NCBI RefSeq assembly: GCF_029223485.1
Contig: NZ_JARHTP010000022.1
Location: 1 to 64,000 of the forward strand
Source of the DNA: Streptomyces coacervatus
Lineage (GTDB): Bacteria; Actinomycetota; Actinomycetes; Streptomycetales; Streptomycetaceae
DNA length: 64,000 bases
Direction of reading: 5' to 3'
Shown here in pieces: positions 26,207-36,200 of the stretch. Made by a program: the position numbers and the translations under genes. Position 1 is the first letter of the stretch, and each line of letters starts with the position of its first letter. The notes beneath the pieces are model-generated. The model did no database searches. It had not been told where the DNA came from and worked only from the letters and a program-made list of their open reading frames with translations.

Positions 26207-26236
26207 ACCCTCTCCCCAGCGCGCACCACGTGTCAA
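26207..26236 (-). promoter_or_regulatory. Promoter of the ilvBNC leader transcript
   Basis: On the minus strand, a perfect -35 TTGACA (26236-26231) is followed by an 18-base spacer and GAGGGT (26212-26207) as a -10 matching A at position 2 and T at position 6. The leader ATG lies seven bases further. The -35 overlaps the last codons of the upstream GGDEF-EAL gene. Confidence 0.75.
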
Positions 26237-29200
26237 GTGGGTGGGACGGGAGTCTCATTATGTGAGCGGAGGGCACTTCCGCCTCCCAGAACAGCAGGCA
26301 CACCACTTGTGTACACCCCTGCGCCGCCTCCCGCGAACGCCGGCTCGATCGGCCCGTGCGGCACCGGATAGTGGCCGGAAGCGAGCGCCCGGCGCAGCCG
26401 GTACTCGTCCAGCGGACCGGAGAACGCCATGCCCTGTCCGTGTGTGCAGCCCATCGCGCGTAGCGCCACGACCTGCTCGGGCAGGTCCACGCCGTCGGCC
26501 ACGGACTGCAGCCCGAGGTCGCCGGCGATCCTGAGCAGCCCGCTGGTGATCTTGTGCAGCCGTGCGGACTCCACCACGCCCTCGACCAGACTGCGGTCGA
26601 GTTTCAGCACGTCGACGGGGAGTCTGCGCAGTGCCGTGATCGCCGCGTAGCCGCTGCCGAAGCCGTCCAGGGCGATCCGGACGCCGAGCCTGCGCAGGGC
26701 GCCCAGGCGTCGCTCCAGCTCGTCCAGGGAGACCCGGGGGTCGGCGTCGGCCAGCTCGATCACCAGCGACCCGGACGGCAGCCCGTGCCGGGTCAGCAGG
26801 GCCTCGATCGAGCCGAGCGGCATCGACCGGTCAAGGAGGCGCCGGGCACTCACCCGGACCGCCACGGGCACGGCCAGCCCGGTCGCGGTGCGCTCGGCGG
26901 CCTGCTCGACGGCCTCCTCCAGCATCCAGCGGCCCAGCTCGGCGGTTCTGTCGCTGTCCTCGGCGACACGCAGGAACTCGGCCGGGGTGAACAGCACCCC
27001 CTGCGAGGACCGCCAGCGCGCCAGTGCCTCGACCGAGCCGATCCGGCCGTTCTCCAGGCAGACCACGGGCTGGTGCAGCAGCTGGAACTCGCCGTCGTGA
27101 AGTGCGGCACGCAGCCGCGTGGCGAGCTCCGCCTTGCGTACGACGTCCTGCTGCATCTGTGGCGCGTACAGCTCGACGCGCCCCTTGCCGGCCGCCTTGG
27201 CGCGGTACATGGCGAGGTCGGCGTTGCGCAGCAACTCACCCGCGCCGAGGCCCGGTTCGGCGAAGGCGACGCCGATGGAGGCCGCCACCCGGACATCGTT
27301 GCCGTCGATGAGGTACGGCTGCGAGAGCGTGATCCTGAGGCGGTCGGCGAGCTCCAGGATGTGACGTTCGCGCGCGGAGCGGTCACGGGTGCCGTCACCC
27401 ACGATCAGCGCCGCGAACTCGTCACCGCCGAGCCGGGAGGCGGTGTCCCCGTGCCGAACCGCGTCCTGGAGTCTGCGGGCGGCCTGGACGAGCAGCTCGT
27501 CCCCGGCCTGGTGCCCGATCGTGTCGTTGACGGCCTTGAAGCCGTCGAGGTCGATGAAGAGGACGGCCGTGCCCCGCAGGGCCACCCGGTCGGAGGCGCG
27601 CCGGCCGGACAGGGCCTGCTGGACGCGCTTGGTGAACAGGGCGCGGTTGGGCAGGTCGGTGAGCGGGTCGTGCTCGGCGTTGTGCTGCAGCTGCGCCTGC
27701 AGGCGCACTCTTTCGGTCACGTCCCGGCTGTTGAAGATGAGGCCGCCGTGGTGGCGGTTGACGGTGGACTCGACGTTGAGCCAGCCGCCGTGGCCCGAGC
27801 GGAAGCGGCATTCGATGCGCGTAGTGGGTTCCTCGAGCGGGCTGGCGGCGAGGAAGCGGCGCACCTCGTGCACCACGCAGCCCAGGTCCTCCGGGTGGAT
27901 GAGATTGGCCAGTTCTGTTCCCACCAGCTCCTCCGCGGGCCGTCCGTAGACCCCGGCGGCGGCCGGGGAGACGTACCGGAGGATGCCGTTGGGCGCGGCG
28001 ATCATGATGACGTCGCTGGAGCCCTGCACCAGGGAGCGGAAGTGGTTCTCCTTCTGTGCCAGTTCCTGGGTGAGGGTGATGTTGTCGAGCAGCATGATGC
28101 CCTGGCGCACCACTAGAGCGAGCACGACCGTACCGCCGGTGAGGAGCACCACGCGGTCGACCCGGTGGCCGTTGAGGACGGTGTAGAGGATCCCCAGCGT
28201 GCAGACGGCGGCGGCGAGATAGGGCGTGAGGGCGGCCAGGGAACCGGCGATGGGCCGGGCGGCCGGATACCGGCTGTGATCACCTCCCTGTGGGGCCGGG
28301 TGGTGCTGGTGCGTGCCACCCCGCTGGCCGGGCATGTGCTCGTGCACCACGCGCGTGTGCCCGTCGATGTCGCACCTGTCGGCCTCGGGCTGCTGCCCGA
28401 GCCGGGGCGCGGCCCAGGGGGCGTACGCGAGGAGCAGGGAGCCGGCGAACCAGCCCGCGTCGAGCAACTGGCCCGAGTGGTAGCTGTTGTGCAGCAGCGG
28501 CGAGGTGAACAGGGCGTCGCACATCACCGTCAGCGCCAGCGCGCCGATGGCGGTGTTGACCGCCGTGCGGTTCACCGCAGAGCGCCTGAAGTGCAGCGCG
28601 AGCACCATGCTGACCAGGGCGATGTCCAGCAGCGGGTACGCGAGCGACAGCGCGGTGTGCGCGACGCTCGGCCCGTCGAACTTGGCCGCCTGGGCGAGCG
28701 CCAGGCTCCACGACAGCGTGAGCAGCGAGCCGCCGATCAGCCAGGCGTCGAGCGCGAGGCAGACCCAACCGGCCTTTGTCACCGGTCGCTTGGCGAGCAC
28801 CAGGAGCCCCACGATCGCGGGCGGGGCGAAGCACAGGAAGAACAGGTCGGCATAGCTGGGAGTCGGCACCTGCTGCCCCAGGACCACCTCATACCACCCC
28901 CAGACCGCGTTGCCCAGGGCGGCCATCGCCGAGGAGAGGGCGAACAGCATCCAGGCGGGTCGAAAGCGGACACGGCGGCTGCGGGCGTACAGGAACAGCG
29001 ACACGGCGGCGGTGCCCGCCGCGGCGCTCAGGCCGAAGTCACCCATGATCAGCGCGATGTCGTCCGAACCCCAGTCGAGCGCGGAACCGACGGCGTATCC
29101 CGCGCAGACCAGGGCCAGGACGAGTTGGGGGACCAGGCCGGGTCCCCGGCCGGTGGCCGGCGGACGCGGCAGCAGTGTCCCTGGCGAAGGCGGTACCCGC

Positions 29201-29469
29201 AGCACTCCGTCGAGGGTGGCCGTGGGAGGCAGGGGCGAGCTCACCGGGCCCACCCGGTCCGCGTCGCTCCCAGGTCCCTCGGCTCCCGGCGCGCTGGGTG
29301 CGCATGCCTCCGGCGGCTGCTGTGCCTGCGGTGGTGATGGCTGTGGCGGCAGCTGTGACTGCCGTGGTGACCGCGTCTGCGCGCGGCCGTACGCCAGGGT
29401 CGCCTCCGGCGGCCCCGTCGCGTCGGATCGCTCGCCCATAGGCCGTGCATCGCCCGTCGCCCCCCTCAC
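26233..29469 (-). CDS. cdgF: Membrane PAS-GGDEF-EAL protein with degenerate EAL site, CdgF-like
   Basis: The protein has up to 1078 residues: a Pro/Gln-rich start, about nine membrane segments (about 110-465), a PAS domain (about 475-590), a GGDEF domain (about 600-770) and an EAL domain (about 790-1050). GGDEF is intact, and RHGD five residues before it is a good inhibitory I-site. In the EAL domain the EAL motif remains. However, the usual NVSARQ asparagine is Arg (VRVSARR), DDFGTG reads DGFGSG, and AEGVE reads ADGVD. I predict a diguanylate cyclase without phosphodiesterase activity. The start is uncertain: GTG at 29469 or ATG at 29439. The name follows my memory of S. coelicolor SCO5511. 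Confidence 0.88.
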   Translation of the reverse strand: MRGATGDARPMGERSDATGPPEATLAYGRAQTRSPRQSQLPPQPSPPQAQQPPEACAPSAPGAEGPGSDADRVGPVSSPLPPTATLDGVLRVPPSPGTLLPRPPATGRGPGLVPQLVLALVCAGYAVGSALDWGSDDIALIMGDFGLSAAAGTAAVSLFLYARSRRVRFRPAWMLFALSSAMAALGNAVWGWYEVVLGQQVPTPSYADLFFLCFAPPAIVGLLVLAKRPVTKAGWVCLALDAWLIGGSLLTLSWSLALAQAAKFDGPSVAHTALSLAYPLLDIALVSMVLALHFRRSAVNRTAVNTAIGALALTVMCDALFTSPLLHNSYHSGQLLDAGWFAGSLLLAYAPWAAPRLGQQPEADRCDIDGHTRVVHEHMPGQRGGTHQHHPAPQGGDHSRYPAARPIAGSLAALTPYLAAAVCTLGILYTVLNGHRVDRVVLLTGGTVVLALVVRQGIMLLDNITLTQELAQKENHFRSLVQGSSDVIMIAAPNGILRYVSPAAAGVYGRPAEELVGTELANLIHPEDLGCVVHEVRRFLAASPLEEPTTRIECRFRSGHGGWLNVESTVNRHHGGLIFNSRDVTERVRLQAQLQHNAEHDPLTDLPNRALFTKRVQQALSGRRASDRVALRGTAVLFIDLDGFKAVNDTIGHQAGDELLVQAARRLQDAVRHGDTASRLGGDEFAALIVGDGTRDRSARERHILELADRLRITLSQPYLIDGNDVRVAASIGVAFAEPGLGAGELLRNADLAMYRAKAAGKGRVELYAPQMQQDVVRKAELATRLRAALHDGEFQLLHQPVVCLENGRIGSVEALARWRSSQGVLFTPAEFLRVAEDSDRTAELGRWMLEEAVEQAAERTATGLAVPVAVRVSARRLLDRSMPLGSIEALLTRHGLPSGSLVIELADADPRVSLDELERRLGALRRLGVRIALDGFGSGYAAITALRRLPVDVLKLDRSLVEGVVESARLHKITSGLLRIAGDLGLQSVADGVDLPEQVVALRAMGCTHGQGMAFSGPLDEYRLRRALASGHYPVPHGPIEPAFAGGGAGVYTSGVPAVLGGGSALRSHNETPVPPT

Positions 29470-29696
29470 AGTCTGAAATGTTCATCCCCGGCGCCGAACG
29501 GTGCGCGGCGCATCCCCTGCTCGGGACGATACACCAGTCTCGTCACTCAGGGACATAGTTCCTCTACGCTCCGTGACGACCAGCGGGAATGTGAGCACGG
29601 ACCGCGTCCGCAAGGTTGCGGAGGGTACCGGAAACGGATTACACGCCCGTTGCGCCCGTCGCGCGGGGCGCGAGCGGGACGCTCAAGTCGTCGGGG

Positions 29697-30647
29697 TCAC
29701 GCGCCGGTTGCGCCTGTCGTAAGGATCACGTTGCGCAGCGGCTCCCGGTTCACGAATCGGGTCAACTGGTCCACCAGCAGTCGCTTGGCGCGGGGCAGGA
29801 ACGCGGACGTGGGGCCGCCGACATGGGGGCTGATGAGGACTCCGGGCGCGCGCCACAAGGGGTGTTCGCGGGGCAGCGGCTCGGGGTCGGTGACATCGAG
29901 GGCGGCGGTGATGCGGCCGGTCTCCACTTCGGCGAGCAGGGCCTTGGTGTCGACGACGGGGCCGCGGGAAACATTCACGAGGAGCGCGCCGTCCTTCATC
30001 CGTGCAAGGAAGTCGGCGCCTGCGAGGCCGCGGGTGGCCTCGGTGAGGGGGGTGACCAGGACGACGACATCCGCTTCGGGGAGCAGGGCGGGCAGATCGG
30101 TGAGCGGATGCACCGGGCCGCGCGCCGTGGTGCGCTCAGAGCGCGCGACGCGCGCCACCCGCGCCACCTCGAACGGAACGAGCCGGTCCTCGATGGCGGA
30201 TCCGATCGACCCGTACCCCACGATGAGGACGTTCTTGTCGGCCAGCGCGGGCCGGAACCCGCCGAGCCACTCCCCGCGGCCCTGGGCGCGCACGAAGTCG
30301 GGGACGCCGCGCAGCGACGCGAGGATCAGCGTGAGCGCGAGCTCGGCGGTGCTCGCCTCGTGCACCCCGCGCGCGTTGCACACCTGCACGCCGGGACGCA
30401 GATGCTTCAGACCGGGCTCCAGGCTGTCGATGCCGGCCGACAGGGTCTGTACGACCTGCACGCCACTCAACTGGGGCAGCGGACGTACGCCCACCTCACT
30501 GGGCTTCATGTAGGGAACGACGTAGTAGACGCAGTCGGCCGGGTCCGCGGGGAACTCGTCGTCGCCGTCCCAGAAGCGGTAGTTGGGGCCTTCGGGAAGC
30601 CCCTCGATGGTGTCGGGCGGGATGGAAAGCCACACGTCAGCAGTCAT
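29697..30647 (-). CDS. NAD-dependent D-2-hydroxyacid dehydrogenase family protein
   Basis: The 316-residue protein has the two-domain fold of D-isomer 2-hydroxyacid dehydrogenases. The nucleotide-binding context is VLIVGYGSIGSAIEDRL, the substrate arginine follows in VNVSRGPVV, and the catalytic histidine is in SPHVGGPTSAF. It resembles serA only distantly and lacks regulatory domains. It lies divergent from the aldo/keto reductase gene, with 73 bases between starts, and 227 bases upstream of the cdgF-like gene. The substrate, perhaps glyoxylate or a 2-oxo acid, cannot be told. Confidence 0.88.
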   Translation of the reverse strand: MTADVWLSIPPDTIEGLPEGPNYRFWDGDDEFPADPADCVYYVVPYMKPSEVGVRPLPQLSGVQVVQTLSAGIDSLEPGLKHLRPGVQVCNARGVHEASTAELALTLILASLRGVPDFVRAQGRGEWLGGFRPALADKNVLIVGYGSIGSAIEDRLVPFEVARVARVARSERTTARGPVHPLTDLPALLPEADVVVLVTPLTEATRGLAGADFLARMKDGALLVNVSRGPVVDTKALLAEVETGRITAALDVTDPEPLPREHPLWRAPGVLISPHVGGPTSAFLPRAKRLLVDQLTRFVNREPLRNVILTTGATGA

Positions 30648-30720
30648 GTCAGGAGGCTATGTCAGGCCCACGGGAGTGCAGAGGTTAGGTTGGGGGCCGG
30701 AGAGGGAGGGTCACGAGCAG

Positions 30721-31719
30721 GTGGAGCGCAGGACGATCGGCGCGGGGGCACTCGCGGTGGGGGCCGTCGGACTCGGGTGCATGCCGATGAGCTGGGCGTA
30801 CAGCGGGTCGCGGCAGCGGGGCGACGCGTCGCTCAGGGCGGTGCACCGGGCGCTGGACGCGGGCTCGACGCTTCTCGACACGGCCGACATGTACGGCCCG
30901 TTCACCAACGAGCTGCTGGTGGGGCGGGCGTTGAAGGAGCGCCGCGAGGACGCCTTCGTGTCCACGAAGGTCGGGCTGCTGGTGGGTGAACAGCACATCG
31001 TGGCCAACGGCCGCCCCGGCTATGTGAAGCGCGCCTGCGACGCGTCCCTGCGGCGGCTGCAGACGGACGTCATCGACCTCTACCAGCTGCACCGTGAGGA
31101 CCCCGAGGTCCCCGTCGAGGAGACATGGGGCGCGATGGCGGAGCTCGTCCAGGCCGGAAAGGTAAGGGCGTTGGGGCTGTGCGCGGTCGGCGCCCGGGGT
31201 GGCCGCCGTTCCGGCGGGCGGCTGCACGACGCGACGATCAGGCAGCTGCAGCGGGTGCAGCAGGTGTTCCCGGTGAGCGCGGTGGAGGCCGAGTTGTCGG
31301 TGTGGTCGCCGGAGGCGCTGGAGTCGCTGCTGCCGTGGTGCGAGGCGCGCGGCGTCGGCTTCCTGGCCGCGATGCCGCTCGGCAACGGCTTCCTGACCGG
31401 AACACTCACCCCCGGCCAGGGCTTCGAACCGGACGACGTGCGCGCCCGCCACCCCCGCTTCACCGCCGAGATGATGGCCGCGAACCAGCCGATCGTGGCC
31501 GGCCTGCGCCGGATCGCGGCCCGGCACGGCGACGAGGTCACGCCCGCCCAGGTGGCCCTGGCCTGGGTGCTGGCGCAGGGGCGGCACGTGGTCCCGGTCC
31601 CGGGCACCAAACAGGAGCGCTGGGCGACGGAGAACGCGGCGTCCACGGCTCTGCGGCTGACGCCGGAGGATCTGTCCGAAGTGGCGGAGCTGCCGGGCGC
31701 ACGGGGATCCTGGGACTGA
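30721..31719 (+). CDS. Aldo/keto reductase
   Basis: The 332-residue barrel enzyme reduces carbonyls with NADPH. All four catalytic residues are in recognisable places: Asp and Tyr in DTADMYGPFTNE, Lys in VSTKVGLL and His in DLYQLHRED. The GTG at 30721 begins VERRTIGAGALAV, which fits the family; the frame is open further upstream but overlaps the divergent gene. GAGGGAGG lies upstream at slightly long spacing. The sugar-dehydrogenase gene follows after 142 bases. No specific substrate can be assigned. Confidence 0.9.
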   Translation: MERRTIGAGALAVGAVGLGCMPMSWAYSGSRQRGDASLRAVHRALDAGSTLLDTADMYGPFTNELLVGRALKERREDAFVSTKVGLLVGEQHIVANGRPGYVKRACDASLRRLQTDVIDLYQLHREDPEVPVEETWGAMAELVQAGKVRALGLCAVGARGGRRSGGRLHDATIRQLQRVQQVFPVSAVEAELSVWSPEALESLLPWCEARGVGFLAAMPLGNGFLTGTLTPGQGFEPDDVRARHPRFTAEMMAANQPIVAGLRRIAARHGDEVTPAQVALAWVLAQGRHVVPVPGTKQERWATENAASTALRLTPEDLSEVAELPGARGSWD

Positions 31720-31861
31720 AAGACAGCGGTCGCAGGTCCGAAAGCAGCGGGTGGGCGCGGTGCCGGAGACCCGGGATCGCCCGACCGGGAACCTGCGAGG
31801 CGCGAGCGGTGTAAGACAAGTAGAACCTGCCGCTGGACCGCCGCCCGAAGGGACCAAGATC

Positions 31862-33022
31862 GTGCTACGACGAGCTGTGCCGGCCGTGCTGGCCACGACC
31901 GCGCTCCTGCTGACGGCCGGCTGTTCCTCCGGCGGAGGGTCCGGGGGCAGCGGTGACAGTACGGCGCCGGGGAGCACCACCGCGAACTCGTCCCCGTCGG
32001 AACAGGCCGCCGAACAGGCCCCGCCCGCCAAGGGCTCCGTCAAGGTGCTGCGCACGGTCAGCACCGGCCTCAACACCCCCTGGGGCCTCGCCCCGCTGCC
32101 CGGCGGGAGCCTGCTCGTCTCCTCCCGGGACCAGGGGACGATCACGAAGGTCGACGAGAAGACGGGCCGGAAGACCGAGCTGGGCAAGGTGTCCGGGGTC
32201 TCCCCCGCGGGAGAGGGCGGCCTCCTCGGCATCGCGCTCTCGCCGGACTACGCCTCGGACCACATGATCTACGCGTACTTCACCTCGGCCTCGGACAACC
32301 GCATCGTCCGCATGCTGTACGACGCGAAGAAGCCGTCCGGCGAACAGCTGGGCGCGCCCGACACGATCTTCAAGGGCATCCCCAAGGGCTATATCCACAA
32401 CGGCGGCCGGATCGCCTTCGGCCCGGACAAGATGCTGTACGCGGGCACCGGCGAAAGCGGGAACCGCGGCCTCGCCCAGGACAAGAACTCCCTGGGCGGC
32501 AAGATCCTCCGCCTGACCCCGGAGGGCGATCCGGCCCCCGGCAACCCGTTCCCGGACTCCCCCGTCTACACCTACGGCCACCGCAATGTGCAGGGCCTGG
32601 CCTGGGACCCCGAACAGCGCCTGTTCGCCTCGGAGTTCGGCCAGGACACCTGGGACGAGCTGAACGCGATCAAGCCGGGCGACAACTACGGCTGGCCGGA
32701 CGCCGAGGGCAAGTCGTCCGACCCCGAGTTCCACAACCCGATAGCCCAGTGGCACACGGACGACGCCTCCCCCAGCGGCATCGCCTACGCCGAGGGCTCG
32801 ATCTGGATGGCGGCTCTGAAGGGCCGGCGCCTGTGGCGCATCCCCCTGAAGGGCACGGAGGCCTCGGCGGCCCCGCAGGCGTTCCTCACCGGCGAGTACG
32901 GCCGACTTCGTACGGTGGTCCCGGCGGGCGGCGACAAGCTGTGGCTGACGACCAGCAACACGGACGGGCGGGGAAACCCGAAGTCCGGGGACGACCGAAT
33001 ACTGGAGCTGCAGGTCGGCTAG
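31862..33022 (+). CDS. PQQ-dependent sugar (glucose/sorbosone) dehydrogenase-like lipoprotein
   Basis: The 386-residue exported protein has a signal peptide ending in LLLTAGC, a lipobox, then a Gly/Ser-rich linker. A six-bladed propeller of the soluble aldose dehydrogenase type follows. Family contexts are NTPWGLAPLPGG near the start, GGLLGIALSPDY, HNGGRIAFGPDKMLY and YTYGHRNVQGLAW, including residues that bind PQQ in homologues. The GTG at 31862 is preceded by AAGGGACC. It is probably anchored to the outer face of the membrane. Its sugar substrate and cofactor use are inferred from the family. Confidence 0.88.
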   Translation: MLRRAVPAVLATTALLLTAGCSSGGGSGGSGDSTAPGSTTANSSPSEQAAEQAPPAKGSVKVLRTVSTGLNTPWGLAPLPGGSLLVSSRDQGTITKVDEKTGRKTELGKVSGVSPAGEGGLLGIALSPDYASDHMIYAYFTSASDNRIVRMLYDAKKPSGEQLGAPDTIFKGIPKGYIHNGGRIAFGPDKMLYAGTGESGNRGLAQDKNSLGGKILRLTPEGDPAPGNPFPDSPVYTYGHRNVQGLAWDPEQRLFASEFGQDTWDELNAIKPGDNYGWPDAEGKSSDPEFHNPIAQWHTDDASPSGIAYAEGSIWMAALKGRRLWRIPLKGTEASAAPQAFLTGEYGRLRTVVPAGGDKLWLTTSNTDGRGNPKSGDDRILELQVG

Positions 33023-33034
33023 GACTTCCGGGGC

Positions 33035-33226
33035 TCACTCGTCGGCGGGAGGTGTCTCGTCCTCCTGCTGGGGCGGCCGTACGACCACCTTCCCGGACTC
33101 GAGATCTATCGGCCCGCGCCCGGGGTCGTTGTCCCCGACGTCCTCGCGGGTCAGTTCCAGTCGCTTCTCTTCGTCGTGGGTGTGTTTGCGGCTGGGTGCG
33201 AAGAGTTCCTCGAAGGCGTTGAACAT
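33035..33226 (-). CDS. DUF6191 family protein, 63 residues
   Basis: The protein begins MFNAFEELFAPSRKHTHDEE and contains RLELTREDVGDNDPGRGPID, then SGKVVVRPP. I recognise this as the DUF6191 family, a small conserved actinobacterial protein of unknown function. AAGGGAG precedes the ATG at 33226. It is hydrophilic with no membrane segment. It lies 25 bases downstream of the large LuxR-type regulator on the same strand, so the two may be cotranscribed. Confidence 0.82.
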   Translation of the reverse strand: MFNAFEELFAPSRKHTHDEEKRLELTREDVGDNDPGRGPIDLESGKVVVRPPQQEDETPPADE

Positions 33227-33251
33227 CGCGCTCCCTTCAGTGGCTGCTCCG

Positions 33252-36200
33252 TCATCCGGCGATCAGCCGGTCGGCGTCCTCCGGCGGGAAGAGGCTCAAC
33301 CGGTGCGCCATCGCCGCCGCCTCTCCCCTTCCTGAGACGCCGAGCTTGGCCAGAATGTTCGAGACGTGGACGCTGGCCGTCTTCGGGGAGATGAAGAGTT
33401 CCTCCGCGATCTGGCGATTGGTGCGGCCGGCGGCGACCAGGCGCAGGACGTCGCGTTCCCGGCCGGTGAGGCCGAGGGCCTCGACGGGGTCGGCGGGCCG
33501 CTGCTCCGGGACGTGGTTCAGGGCGAGGCGGGCGCGCTGCGCGAGCAGGGCGACGGCATCGGCGAGCGGGCGGGCGCCGAGGTGGCCGGCCACGGCGTGG
33601 GCCAGGCGCAGCAGCTCGGTGGCGCGGTCGCGCTCGTCGTCGCCGCCGGCCGCGAGCAGGGCTTCGGCGAGGCGGTGGCGGACGCGGGCGAGGTCGTAGG
33701 GGCGGTCCAGGCATTCGAAGGCGGTGACAACGTCGGACCAGGTGTCGGCGGTGTCGCGGCCCTCGGCGCGGGCGAGTTCGGCGCGGACCCACTGCTCGTG
33801 GGCGAGCCAGACGGGGGCGCCGGTGGTGGTCTTCTTGGCGGCCTCGCGGAGGCGTTCGAGAGCCTCGGCGCGGCCCCGTGCCACGGCCGGCACGGCACGG
33901 GCGTCGGCCTCGGCGACGGCGGCGGTGAGGAGCAGGGGCCAACCGTAGTCCTGGGTGCCGGGCGGGAGGTCAGTGGTGAGGACGCGGGCGAGTTCAGCGC
34001 GGGCGTCGAGGAGCCGGCCCTCGGCAGCCGCGACGCCGACCGCGAGGCAGGAAAGGGGCAGCGACTGCTGAGGCATGGGGTCGTGAGTGCCGAAGTATCC
34101 GTGGGCGCCGTCCAGTTGGCGGGCAGCCTCGGCCACATCGCCCCGGCCCAGGGCGACCTGGGCCAGGCACATGGCTCCCGTGCCCTGGGGTTTGGCGTTT
34201 CGTCCCCAGCGCAGTGTGTTCTCCGCGGCCTCGGCCGCCTCGTCCCAACGGCCGAGCGCGTACAGCGAGTTGGAGAGGTTGGCCCACACCCAGGCCTCGG
34301 AGTTCAGCAGCCCGAACCTCCGCGTGTAGACGATCCCCTCCTCCAGGATCGGGACCGCCTCGCGTGAACGCCCCACCGAGTCGAGCTCCGAAGGCAGGTT
34401 GACGTAGGCGCGCCCCGCGACATAGGCGATGCCGTCCTCCACCGCCCGTTCCTTGACCTCGTACATTGCCGCGAGTCCCGCGTCGGCGTCACCCGCGTCG
34501 ACCATCAAGCCGCCGAGCGTGAGCCGCGCGTTCATCTCCGTCTCCCGGGCACCCACCATGCGCGCGTACTCCACTGCGCGCTCGGCCGCGTGAAAGGCGT
34601 CCGGACCGGGTGCGCGCAGCATCGACCAGCCGGCGACGGCGGCCAGCACCTCGGCGTGCACCTCCGAAGGCGGCAGGCCTCGCACCAGTTCCTGGGCGGT
34701 GGCGAGTTCATTCCAGCCGTCACCACGGCCCTGGCTCTGCACCAGCATGGAGCGCTGTGTCCAGAACCAGGCGGCGCGCAGGGGGTCGCCCTCGTCCTCC
34801 AGGAGGTGCAGCGCCCGCTTGGTGATCTTCAGGGCGCGCTCGCGCTCACCGCTCAGCCGGCCCGCCACCGCCGCCTCGGCCATGAGGTCGACGTAGCGCA
34901 GCGGTGTGGTGGCGGGGTCGCAGCCGCAGGGAGGGTAGACCTCGGTGTAGTCGATGGGCCGCAGCTGGTCCCGTACGTCCTCGGGGGCGGTGTCCCACAG
35001 CTCCATCGCCCGCTCCAGGAGCCGGAGTTGCTCGCTGTAGGCGTGGCGGGAGCGGGCCTCGACGGAGGCGTCCAGGACGGCGGGGAGGGCCTTGGCGGCG
35101 TTGTGGGCGTGGTACCAGTAGCTGGCCAGGCGCATCACGCGCTCTTCGGCGGGGACCAGCGCCGGGCCGGCCTCCAGGGCCTCGGCGTAGCGGCGGTTGA
35201 GGCGGGAGCGTTCGCCGGGCAGCAGGTCGTCGCTGACGGCCTCGCGGACCAGGGAGTGGCGGAAGCGGTAGCCGTCGCCGGCGGGCGTGGCCAGCAGGAT
35301 GTTGGCGTTCACGGCGGCCCGCAGCGCCTCGATGAGGTCGTCCTCGGCGAGCCAGGCGACGGCGGCGAGCAGCCGGTACTCGACGGTGGAGCCGCCCTCG
35401 GCGACGATCCGGGCGACCCGCTGGGCGATCTCGGGCAGTCCCTCGACACGGACCAGCAGCAGGTCCCGGAGGGAGTCGGTGAGGCCCGTGCCGCAGCCCT
35501 CGGTGGCGCAGACGGCGAGTTCCTCGACGAAGAAGGCGTTGCCGTCGGAGCGTTCGAAGATGTCGTCGACCTGGGTGGGGTCGGGTTCGGCGGCGAGGAT
35601 GCCGGCTATCTGGCGGCCGACCTCCTCCCGGTTGAAGCGGGCGAGTTCGACACGGCGGACGGTGCGCAGCCGGTCTAGTTCGGCGAGCAGGGGGCGCAGC
35701 GGGTGGCGGCGGTGGATGTCGTCGGCGCGGTAGGTGGCGAGGACGACGAGGCGGCCGGTGCGCAGGGTGCGGAAGAGGTAGGCGAGGAGGTGCCGGGTGG
35801 AGGCGTCGGCCCAGTGCAGGTCCTCCAGGGCGACGACGACGGTGCGGTCGGCGGCGACGCGCTCCAGGACGCGGGCGGTGAGTTCGAAGAGGCGGGCCAT
35901 GCCCTCCTCGTCGTGCCGCCCTCCGGAGGCTTCGCCCAGCTCGGGCAGGAGCCGGGTGAGTTCCTCCTCCTGGCCGGCGGCCGCGGCGGCGAGCTGGTCG
36001 GGCAGTTCACGGCGCAGGGCGCGCAGGGCGGTGGAGAACGGTGCGAAGGGCAGCCCGTCGGCACCGATCTCGACACAGCCGCCGAGCGCGACGACGGCGC
36101 CCGCGCGGCAGGCCGCCGTGGCGAACTCCTCGACCAGCCGGGTCTTGCCGACCCCGGCCTCCCCGCCGATCAGCAGCGCCTGCGGCTCGCCCGCGGCGGC

